Shown here: piece after piece, positions 27,600 to 37,400 of the stretch
Layout of the letters: every line of letters begins with the position of its first letter
Numbering within the stretch: the first letter of the stretch is position 1
Source: Microbacterium caowuchunii
Lineage (GTDB): Bacteria > Actinomycetota > Actinomycetes > Actinomycetales > Microbacteriaceae
Length of the DNA stretch: 64,000 nt
Assembly: GCF_008727755.1 (NCBI RefSeq)
Contig: NZ_CP044231.1
Span: forward strand, 3,100,001-3,164,000
Direction: 5' to 3'
The notes under the pieces: generated by a model
Database searches by the model: none
Seen by the model: only the letters and a program-made list of their open reading frames with translations
Told to the model about the DNA's origin: nothing
Translations under genes and position numbers: made by a program

Positions 27600-27803
27600 A
27601 CGAAACGACGTCGGATGCGGCGCTGTCGCGCGGATGTCGCGCAGCGTCCGCACCAAGGCGTCGACGTCCGGATAGGGAAAATCACGTCCGTTCGAGTCGG
27701 CGCATGGTCCGTATCCGGGTTTCGAAGAGCCGTGCAGGATCCATCACGCCGATGCGGGTCAGCTCATCAACGATGAGGTTCACGAACCGAATCTGGTCGA
27801 CGG
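27600..27803 (-). pseudogene. Remnant of the C terminus of a type I restriction HsdR
   Basis: One minus-strand frame reads VDQIRFVNLIVDELTRIGVM followed by DPARLFE, which resembles the conserved C-terminal segment of many HsdR proteins. The frame then breaks, and another frame continues with DFPYPDVDALVRTLRDIRAT, the segment that normally follows. Nothing of the rest of the protein is present. It is not a copy of the intact hsdR at 39899-43081, whose C terminus is different, so it records an earlier restriction system at this tRNA. The 670 bases between the tRNA and the next gene otherwise contain the repeat copy and a terminator. Confidence 0.7.
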
Positions 27804-27897
27804 TTCCCGCGCGATGACGGTGCGCACCGGCGGCCGGAGACGGTGCTGATCGAATGAGGTCCCATTCAGAAGGTCGGTGGCAACGACAGCTAGCTCG

Positions 27898-27941
27898 AAC
27901 AGGCAAGGCCCGCCAGGCGGACTCGGCGGGCCCTGCCTGTT
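27898..27941 (-). terminator. Hairpin terminator of the lipoprotein gene
   Basis: AACAGGCAAGGCCCGCC (27898-27914) pairs with 27925-27941 over 17 positions with a single mismatch and a 10-base loop. It lies 76 bases beyond the stop codon of the minus-strand gene ending at 28018. Confidence 0.75.
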
Positions 27942-28017
27942 GCGGGAGGCGCACAGGAGGACCGCGAATTCCTCCGCGGCCCTCCCCGTACCCGGCCCGA
28001 TTCCGAGCGATCGATGC

Positions 28018-29115
28018 TCAGTGGTTGTCTGGGCGGAGCGCGTCGGTTCCCGGTACATCCCAGCGCATGGCCGTGATGGTCACGCTGTCTGTGCCGTCGC
28101 CTTCGCTCAGCGCTGTCACCTCGAAGTCGGCGCTGCTGGCGCTGAAGAACTTTCCGTCATCGATGTTCACTGTCCAGCCGGGCTGAGAACGGATCCATGC
28201 GGCGTACGCGTCCATGCGGTTCTGCTCTGACAGGGTCACGTGGAAGACCGGCGGCTTCGAGGGCTTCCCGTCGTACCGGACCTCATAGGTGCGACCGGCG
28301 AACCGGTAGTCAAAACCGCCCGTGGGCAATGCTGCATGCCACTGCGCGGGAAGGCCTTGGGCCGGGCTCACTTTGGCGCCGGAGTTCAACGTCACGTTGG
28401 TGTCACCGTTCAAGGTGCGGACGAAATTGTGCGTGGACACACCCGTTCTCGGCAGCCCCGCCGCCCAGGCCTTGGCACCGGCCTCGTCTTCTCCTTCGAT
28501 CCAGTAATCCAGTTCACGGAACGAGCCATCGATGCCGATGGAAAAGGTGACATGGCGAAGCGACCCTGGCGGTACCGGCTGGGCGTCCCACCCCAGAGGC
28601 TCACCCCAACTGTCCGGCTGCGCCGCCGAGGCGTTCGTGCTGGCCGATGTCATCTTGACGGCCTCGTCTGCCGTGGCGAAGCCGTTGTCGACCAGCCACT
28701 GTGGGTCACCTCTGAACTCGGCGAGAACGTTCTCGACGCTGATCTCCGTCTTGTCCAGTACGCGACGGGCCGTTTTCCCGTCGAACGCTGACGCAGACCC
28801 GGAGAGTGCCTCCAGTCCAACGGAGAGCGTGTACTCCATCTCCGACGCCGTACCCGCATATGCGAGGAGGGTTTCGACCGGGTAGCTGGCGTCGGCCAGG
28901 CTCTCTGTCAGAAAGGTGTGGACCTCTATCGCGCCGAGTTCACCCCTGGCTTCTGCTTCCTCGTAGATCGCATTGACCTGATCGGTGAGCGCATCCAGTC
29001 CGTCACGGTCCGCAGAAGCGCATGAGCTGAGCCCTGCGGTCAGTGCGACGCACAGCAGCGCCGCCACCGTCGTCTTCTTCATCCGTCTGGTCGAGACACG
29101 GAAGTGAGCCTGCAT
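28018..29115 (-). CDS. Predicted lipoprotein of unknown function
   Basis: A 365-residue protein. The N terminus has a basic region, a hydrophobic stretch VAALLCVALTAG and a lipobox LSSC with Cys32, so it should be exported and lipid-anchored. AAAGGGG lies before the ATG at 29115; a second in-frame ATG at MKKTTV would also give a signal peptide. The mature part (about 330 residues) has no motif I recognise. It is the last of a run of minus-strand accessory genes, 146 bases downstream of a membrane-anchored protein that is also unassigned. Confidence 0.7.
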   Translation of the reverse strand: MQAHFRVSTRRMKKTTVAALLCVALTAGLSSCASADRDGLDALTDQVNAIYEEAEARGELGAIEVHTFLTESLADASYPVETLLAYAGTASEMEYTLSVGLEALSGSASAFDGKTARRVLDKTEISVENVLAEFRGDPQWLVDNGFATADEAVKMTSASTNASAAQPDSWGEPLGWDAQPVPPGSLRHVTFSIGIDGSFRELDYWIEGEDEAGAKAWAAGLPRTGVSTHNFVRTLNGDTNVTLNSGAKVSPAQGLPAQWHAALPTGGFDYRFAGRTYEVRYDGKPSKPPVFHVTLSEQNRMDAYAAWIRSQPGWTVNIDDGKFFSASSADFEVTALSEGDGTDSVTITAMRWDVPGTDALRPDNH

Positions 29116-29261
29116 TGTTCCCCTTTCAACACCCCGCACCTGCGCGGGCACATCGTCCGTCGTCCTCGGGGAGTCACTGGTTCCCGAATTCCGGTGCGCC
29201 GCAGTCGCGTTGCTGCCGCCTGGACTCCTCGAGTCGCCGCCTGAAACCGCCGCGGGCGCGC

Positions 29262-31250
29262 TCACTGAGCGCTGAGCGCTGCCAGGTCGGTCTGACGGAA
29301 TTTGGCATGATTTCCGAAGCCCTGGTAGACGAACAGGCGCTCGAAGTCGACGTTGTCGTCGGCCGGGGGAAGCCCGATGTCCTCCCCTGGCACGTCCTCC
29401 GGCGTGGGAACGCCCGCAGGACAATAGACGACCATCGCGCCGCTTCCCGGATCGTCCTCGCCGAGGCCCTCGAAGCAGTCCCCCATCATCCCGGTCTGCC
29501 GGATCGTCGACGTCCCCCACGCGGTCGCCACCGTGCCGGGGCGGTAGTCATGACAGAACGAACCATCCGCCCGGCACCATGTGCCCGCGAAGTCATCCCA
29601 CTTCGCCGCCGGAGCGTTGAGGGTCAGGATGACGAACCACGCCGGGTACTCCGACACCGCCTCGGTCCCGACATCACCGATGTAGTCGATCGTGCTCTGG
29701 ATCGCCGAGGTGATGGTCAGCCAGGCGAGCTTCGACACGACCGAGCCGGCCTTGGAAGCGGCACCACCCACGAACTTCTGAGCCTTCTCGGCAGCCTCCC
29801 CGGATGCCTTTCCAGCCACCTCGACAGCAGCGCCCTGGAGCGTGTCGGAGTCCAGGGCGCCGACGCACGTGGAGATCCAGTTGGCCGTCGTCGCCCAGTC
29901 GTTCTCTGGCTTGAGCTGGGTGAAGTCGCAGTCCCGGGCGAGGAAGAACACGCCCAGGGCGCCGGCGAAGACGTCGTCCGGGTCCAACTCCTCGAGAGCG
30001 GCACCCAGCGTTCCGGACAGCAGCACCTCTGGGAAGCTCGGCATCGGGAACTCTACGATCTGCGCCGTCTGCGTCAGCTGCTGCGAGGCACGCACCGCGT
30101 CCTCTTCGACGACGAACGTGTAAGTGCGGGTGGGGAGGATGAACGTCTGTGGGTTGAGGAGCAGGCTGGCCCCGTCGGCGATCATCTGGTATCCGGCTCC
30201 AATGAGGTCCGAGGTAGAAGGCTCCAGCGCATCCATGCCGGCGTAGACGGTCGTGAGGCCGTCTGCGAAGACAACCGGGAAGCCGTAGGACCGGTTCGCG
30301 GCCGCTCGCACTTGCAGACGCGAGGAGTCATCCGGATCAGGGCCAACACAGATCAGTACAGCAGCGTTCCCGCCGTCGAGCCCGAAGCCGGAGACGGCTG
30401 CGTTATCGGACTTGAGAGAATCCTGGACCCACGGCACCGCCCCCTCCGAGTCTGGCTCGCACTCCGGGATGTCCGCAGAGTTCCCCAGAAGCACGTGCGT
30501 GGCACGCATCGCCCACTGCGAGCCGAGGGCGAAGTCGGACGAAAAGTCAGCCCATGCCGCGGCGGTGTTCTCGCCGAGGTCTTCGACGAAGCCCGCGGCA
30601 GCGACCCCTGCCTCATTGAGCGCCGAGTTGGCTGCCTCCACGGCAGCGGCCGTGCCCGTGACGACGATCGTCCAGAGCCCGCCGAGCGGACCGGTCGGCA
30701 CAGCGACGGTCGTCGCACGCGATGCCGCGGTGCCGGTGCTCGCCAGGCTCATCACCGGCGGCCCCGCGGCCGCGGGGTCAGCAGACGCACCTCCGGACGA
30801 AACGGCCGTGCGGATCGTGCGGAGATCGTCCCCGATGCTGGTCGGCGCGGGCATCCAGCTCGCCGACTCGGCGTCATAGTAGGCGAACGTCGCGATCGCC
30901 CCCTCGGGGAGGTTCACGGGAAGTTCCGAACGCAGTTCGCCGTCACCCTCCGGCAGCTCGCCGTCGCCAACACGCTGAAACGGGTGGAGCGCTAGATAAG
31001 CAGAGTTCTGCAGATCGCTGAGCGCGTACGCCGCGTCCTCGGGGGTCTCGGCCGGCTCGAAACGGACCTCGACACCTCCGACCGTTGCCACCGCGGAAGG
31101 CGTGCCCTTCGGAAGCTGCACCACCCAGACCACCGCAGCCGCCACGACGAGCGCGACCACGACGATCAACGCGATCCAGAGGAAACGACGATTCGGCCGA
31201 GCGTCTTTCGGGTTCTGCTCGGTGGGCGCGGGTGGTTCAGCAGCGGTCAC
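29262..31250 (-). CDS. Membrane-anchored extracytoplasmic protein of unknown function
   Basis: A 662-residue protein with a short proline-rich cytoplasmic N terminus, one transmembrane segment at about 23-45 (FLWIALIVVVALVVAAAVVW) and a large predicted outside part. The outside region has several cysteines and alternating hydrophobic strands but no family motif that I can name. It lies 210 bases downstream of the giant helicase-nuclease gene on the same strand and 146 bases upstream of the lipoprotein gene. The larger gaps suggest its own promoter rather than membership in the defence operon. Confidence 0.7.
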   Translation of the reverse strand: MTAAEPPAPTEQNPKDARPNRRFLWIALIVVVALVVAAAVVWVVQLPKGTPSAVATVGGVEVRFEPAETPEDAAYALSDLQNSAYLALHPFQRVGDGELPEGDGELRSELPVNLPEGAIATFAYYDAESASWMPAPTSIGDDLRTIRTAVSSGGASADPAAAGPPVMSLASTGTAASRATTVAVPTGPLGGLWTIVVTGTAAAVEAANSALNEAGVAAAGFVEDLGENTAAAWADFSSDFALGSQWAMRATHVLLGNSADIPECEPDSEGAVPWVQDSLKSDNAAVSGFGLDGGNAAVLICVGPDPDDSSRLQVRAAANRSYGFPVVFADGLTTVYAGMDALEPSTSDLIGAGYQMIADGASLLLNPQTFILPTRTYTFVVEEDAVRASQQLTQTAQIVEFPMPSFPEVLLSGTLGAALEELDPDDVFAGALGVFFLARDCDFTQLKPENDWATTANWISTCVGALDSDTLQGAAVEVAGKASGEAAEKAQKFVGGAASKAGSVVSKLAWLTITSAIQSTIDYIGDVGTEAVSEYPAWFVILTLNAPAAKWDDFAGTWCRADGSFCHDYRPGTVATAWGTSTIRQTGMMGDCFEGLGEDDPGSGAMVVYCPAGVPTPEDVPGEDIGLPPADDNVDFERLFVYQGFGNHAKFRQTDLAALSAQ

Positions 31251-31460
31251 CCGCCCAGATTAGGGGCGCGCGAACCCCTCCTCGCGCCAGTTCGACGGAC
31301 TTCGGACGATCCCGGACACGGTCTCAGAGGAAACGCGCCGGGGAACGGAAGGGCCCAGGGTCAGCATGCGCTCGGTACCGGCGCCTCGGGTTCATTTGAT
31401 GGGGTTCTTCCTGCGTCGATATGCTCCGGAATCCGACGCCCGCTGGTCGGTTCGCCAGCC

Positions 31461-34400
31461 CTACAATCCTCGGACACTAAAGAGCATTCCGCGCTCGTCA
31501 CGCTCGATCCGACCGGTGTCCAGGCCGCGCTGCAGGCCTGCGGCCAGACGCGCCGAAACACCTTCCGTCATTCGCTTGCCGCCGAACAGCGACAGGGCTT
31601 GGCGTTTGAGCTCGTCCTCGTTCATGCCGCCCCCGAGCTCGGCCACGACGGCCATGGCGTTCGCGATCTCCACGAGCGGTACGTGGTCGAGGTTCCGCCC
31701 ATCACCGGGCTGGCTACGACGGACGTTCCGCCACTCAAGGGGATCGATGCCGGACGGCCAGGCGCACCATTGGTCGGTGGTGCGCAGGTGCTCCGGAGGG
31801 AGGCAGCGGAGGATCGCTTCCGCGCGCGCCGTGGCAACCCGGTTCAGACCGAACGACTCCGCCGCGAGGCGCGCCAGGCGCGTCTTGTGGATGGGGCCTT
31901 CCGCCTGAATGATCTCGCGCAGCACCGAACGCACCTTCTGCACGGCAGCGCCGTCGGGCAGGCGATCGAGCGTCTCCGTCGTGCCGAACCGCTTGGGTTC
32001 CCACTCGACGTATTGGCGCAGGCGAGGATGCCGAAGCTCGGGTCCGGCGGACTCCGGCGCAGGCGCAAGGCTCGAGCGAAGCAAACCCGATTCCGCGGCG
32101 GGCATCGGCTCAGGCGTGTCGCTCTCCACCGATGTCCGTTCGGCGGGCGCGACCGGCGCGGGCACCTCGATCTTCGCCGTCTTGAGGACGCCGCTCGCCT
32201 CTGTGACAGCCTTCTCCAGACGCGCGAGCGTCTCGTCGCGCTGCTGGAGCCACTCCGGGAGCCACACCCGCTCGACGCCGGGCCACCTCATGAGCCCCTT
32301 CAGCACGTCGACCGGAAGTCCGTCCCGGTCCGCAACGGTGCGGCGTGCGCGCCAGTTCTCACCGTCGAGAAGGACCGCGACGAGCGGCTGCTCGGGCTCG
32401 GCCGCATCGGCGATCGAGATGTCGACCCGGAAATCCGACAATCCGATGTCGGTCTGCACGGCAAATCCTCGGTAGCGCAGTTCGTCGGCGATCTCGTCTC
32501 GATGACGGTCGACCATGCGCTCACGATGCGCACTGTCGGTGGCGGACTCGACGCCGGATGCGGCGAGCTCGAGGTAGCCCTTGAGATGCTTAATGCCGAT
32601 CGATGCGGTCTCTTCGGCGCGCAGCTCGGACGGGTCGAAGCTTGCGAACAGGATCACCTGGCGGCGGGCGCGCGTGATCGCGACGTTGAGTCGCCGTTCT
32701 CCGCCGGCTCTGGACAGCGGCCCGAAGTTCAGCGGGATGACGCCACGGTCGTTCGCGCTGAAGGCGACCGAGAACAGGATCGTGTCCCGTTCGTCGCCCT
32801 GCACGTTCTCGAGGTTCTTCACGAACAGGCCGTCGCGTTCATCGAGGGCCTGGGCGATCCGCGGGTCCGGCGCCTCTCTGAGGAGCGTCTCGATCAGCGC
32901 ACGCTGCTGCGCGTTGAACGTGATGATCCCGAGGGAGGGCGTCTCCTCCGGAGATGCGGCGAACCGCTGTGCGACTTCCCGAACGATCGCTTCAGCCTCC
33001 GCGCGGTTCGTCCGAAGTTCCTTCCCCCGCCCGGACCGGTTGAAGTGCCCATCGACCCGAACGAGGGAGATGCCGTGATCGGTGTCCCCGGTCGATCCGC
33101 TCACCGGCCACGGGGCGGGAAACGATGAGAGCCGACTGTCGTAGTACGCGTGGTTGCTGAAGGTGATGAGCGACTCATCCTGGCTGCGGTAGTGCCACGA
33201 CAACCACTGACGCGGGACGCGTGCCTGCACGCACTCGGTCAGGATCGACTCCTCGTCTGCCACGACGTCAGCAACGGAGGACGTGTCGGCGTCGATGTCG
33301 CTGCTCGCCTCGGCGAAGCTGGACGGCGGCATCTGCTTGCTGTCCCCCACGACCACGACCGAAGCCCCGCGGCCCATCGCCCCTACCGCATCCGCGACCC
33401 GGATCTGGGAAGCCTCGTCGAAGACGACGACGTCGAACATCTTCGCCTTCGCGGGGAAGAAGCGGGCCACCGATTCGGGGCTCATGAGCACGCACGGCGC
33501 GATCTGCGTGATCAGGTCGCCGTAGTTTTCGAAGAGCGCACGGACACTCATCCCCCCGCGCTGCCGGGCGAGCTGGCGCTTCAGCTCACCCATCATGCCG
33601 CCCTCGTAGGCGGGGTCGATCCGACGCTTCGCCATTATCTCGCCCGGAATCCACTTGGGCAGCGCGTTGCGGATAGCGGCAGCACTGGAGGTGAACCGGT
33701 CGATGGTCCGGTTGTGAGCGGGGACGTCGAAGGCGGCCATGGCCTGGGAGTCCGCGCGTTCCGCGATGGATGCCAACGCGACGCCCTTGTCGAATGCGAG
33801 CGAGGCGAGATCCGCCGGGATCGCTCCGGTGAGCAGCGCGGTGTGGGCGTCCGAGAGGCCGAAGCGGAGCAGGGGCGCCAGATGCCGTTGGAACGCGACC
33901 CAGCGGTCGAGGGACACGGGCTCCGTCGTCACGAGATTGCGGGCGCCTGCGGTAGCTCGCCACGCTTCGAAGAACGGCATGTCACCGGCCCAGGTGAACA
34001 GGACCGCGATGCCTTCGTTCTCGGAGTCGGCGATGCCACTCGCCGCGGCGAGCGCGCGCCACGCCGTCGCGAGCCGGGTGAGTGCCGCGGCGAGCGCGGG
34101 GTCCGTGGAACTCGCCGCGTAGTACCGCCGGAGGGCGCTGCGAAGCTCGACGCTGCCGTCCCCGGCGGACAACTGGGAGCCCAACCACACGACCCACGCG
34201 AGTGTGGTCTTCGCAGGCTCGATGCCTTCGCGGAGGTGGGGGTTCCAGTCAGGCGACACCACGGACAGCGGAAGTCCCGCCAACGCAGTGCGGAGCGAGC
34301 TGATCTCGTCAGCCGTCCGGGCGATCTCGGCGGCCAGCGGTGTCACCTCGCGGGCAGGGAAGCTTCGGGCTTCAGCTCGCAACGCCGAGCCGAAGCTGGC

Positions 34401-37400
34401 GAGCGCGGCGCGCTGCCGCTTGCGGCGTCCGAAGAACCCGGACGCGTCGGCCGCGACCGCTGCCTGATGCACCGCCTGCACATCCCCGTCGAGCGCTTCG
34501 GGTCCTACCGACGCGAACCACGGGCGCTCGGCGGCGCTCGCGTTGAGCCGCTCCTGCAGCGCGGTGATCTCTCCGGCGGCGTTGCGTGCATGCACGGCGT
34601 CGATCGCGTCGAGCGGGTACCGCGGCGCATTCGCCAACGCGGCCCAGCGATCGAGGGATGCCGGGCTGGATGCGAGGGCCGCCAGGTCGTTGTCGGTCTG
34701 CCGAGCAAGGATGTCGGTGAGCGCAGCGTCGAACTCGCGGGCGGGGGCGTGGAGCGCCTTCGTGTCGATCGTGTCGACCACAGAAGCCGTCACGAAGCCC
34801 CACGGATGCAGCGGCGTGGGGTGCGCGAGGTCTGCGGTTTCGGGCAGCGTGCGCAGGATGTCACGCAGGCTGTCGAACTGCTCTTCGGACGCTGTCGCAA
34901 CGAGGGTCGAGGGGATCGCGAGGGGTTCGATGTCCTCGGCCGACGCGAGCAGTTGCGCGCGAGCGGAGTACAGCGAAAGGCCCGCGGCGTTCGGCTCGTG
35001 CAGTCGCTGCGCGTAGCGCTTCAGCGATCCGCGACTGGTCGCGGCGGTCTCCGTGTCGGCCTTGAGCGCGGCGCCGTCCGGGCGGGCGACAGCGTCGATC
35101 GCTGCGCGGATCTGCGCCCGCACGGCCGCCGGCCGCGCCCCCTTGTCGTGCAGGTCGAGCGAGAAGGGACCGAGTCCCACCGCATCCAACCTGGTCTTCA
35201 CCACATCGAGGGCCGCTCGCTTCTCGGCGACGAACAGCACCCGCTTGCCGTTGGCGAGGGAGTGAGCCAGCAGGTTGGTGATGGTCTGCGACTTCCCGGT
35301 TCCGGGAGGTCCCTCGAGGACGAACGTGCGGCCTGCTTCGGCTTCGGCGACCGCTTCGAGCTGCGATGAATCGGCGGGCACGGGGACGGCGTTGCTGAGC
35401 GCGTCGAGGTCGACGTCGGCCGGCGCCGGAACCGGATCGGCGAATTCCGCGGTCGGGGTGTGGATGAGGTGGTTGACGAGAGGGTTGGCGGCGAACTCCG
35501 TCCAGTTCTCGTCGAGGTCTTTCCAGAGCCGGTACTTCGCGAACTGCAGGATCGACAGATCCACCGTGTCCTCGACCGTGAACGGAAGTCGGGCGGCCGC
35601 GAGTGCCTGTCGCGTCGCGGCGAAGGCCGCCGGGAGGTCGATGCCCGAGTCGTCCGTCGCGGGGTTGGCGAGGCCGGGGATGTCGAGTCCGAAACTCAAC
35701 CGGAGCTTCTCGAGGAGACAGTAGTTCGGGGTGGATTCCCCCGCCTCATCGATGCTGAGACGGAAGGTCTTTCCCCCACCCGCCGACTCGAGGGTCACCG
35801 GGATGAGCACGAGCGGAGAGCGGAGTTCTCGATCGTTGAAGGTCCAGCGCAGCATCCCGAATGCGAGATACAGGTTGTTGGCGCCGGTTTCCTCGACGAT
35901 CGTCCGCGCCTTGTAGGCGAGCGCGCGCAACCTGGGGACGTAGGTCGCTTCGGTGACACCGACGAAGACCTGCTTGCGCTCGGTGAGCATCCCCGCGCGC
36001 GCCGTTTCGGGGAGCTCCTGGCCGTATCGGATGCCGCGACTGCCGTCGACCGTGGGGATGCGGTCGTTGGGCACGAGCGTGATCGTGGTGCCGTTGTTGA
36101 CCATGTCTTCGAAGGCCGCGAGCGACGGCTGCGGGACGGCGAGCGGGTACCCGGACTTGTCGCCGTAGTTGATGAGCCTGTTGCGCAGGCTCAGGTCGAG
36201 GAGCGCGTTCTTCCATTGCGCGACGCGAGGCGGCACGTCTCGTGCCACACCTCCCGCGATCGCCTCGGCGGATGGGGCGTAGTGCAACGCTTCCGCGGCC
36301 GGTGCGACGGCGTACTCGACCACCTGCACGTCGCCTGTTTCGCCCACCACCCGGCTCGGCAGCGGGTAGATGCGAGCCAGACGTGCCTGTTTGACGTCGG
36401 TGATGCCGAGCACCGCCGAAGCATCCCCCGCGAGCGTGGTGGTGTGGTGGATGCGTCGCGCATCGGCGAACGGTTTCGACGCCACGCCCCCGGTCAGGAA
36501 CGTCGTCTCGACGACCTCGATCTGCCCCATGCCGACGTAGTTGATTGCTTCCGCAGCATCCATCTGTGCCGGCCCGTCGAGGCTCGCGTCGTCTCGCCAG
36601 TACCCGAGGAAGATGTGTCCGGAGATCAACCACAGCGTCGAGTTGATCCCGGCTTCTTCGAGCGCCGCCGCAAGGGTGACGGTCGTGTCGAGACAGGTGC
36701 CGAGACGCCCTTCGAGCACCTCGGCGGGGGTCCGTACCTTCTGCCCCTCCAGTCCCCAGCTCGCGGGGGGCTCGGCGTATCGGATGTCCCGAGCCCGCAT
36801 GCTCTCGTAGATCGCCTCGACGATCGCGTCCACCCGCTCACGTGAGCCCTGCTGGTAGCCGTCGAGCGCCGGGTTCCCCGTCTTCGCCTGCAGCAGGTCG
36901 GATGCTTCCACCAGGAGCGGCGCGATGGCGGGCGAGTTCGGCTGCACGAAGGAGGCGAGCAGCTCGAGACCGAGCTGCGGCGGGTTGGCACGCCACTGGG
37001 TGGAGGCGAGGACTTCCACCGCGGCATCTTGGTGCGCGATGACGGCACCGGCCGCATCCCGGAGGATGACGCGAACGACACCCTGCGTCGGGTGTTCGAC
37101 GGTGAGCATGCGTGCGGGGTCGAGCACGAGGTCGGCGTTCCGCAGCGTGAGGGGGCGTGCCCCGTCGAGATCGACGATGACCACCTTCGGGTCGCCGAGC
37201 GATCCGAGTCGGCAGATCGCTTCGATTTCGACCGAGGCTCCGCGCATCTCTTCGCCCCGGTAGTCGATCGTGACCTCGTCGACGATCGCGATCGAGTTGC
37301 GCGCGTGTGCGTAGCTGAGGGTGGGGATGGAGCTCACCGAGATATGCGCGGTCGCGCCGGGCACGGCCGGGATCGGCTCCGCGAAGATCGGGGCTTCTAC

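Noticed and set aside
29043..30995. A 650-codon plus-strand frame opposite the anchored protein at 29262-31250
   Set aside because: The opposite strand has a membrane segment placed correctly at the N terminus, while this frame has none and no start signal.
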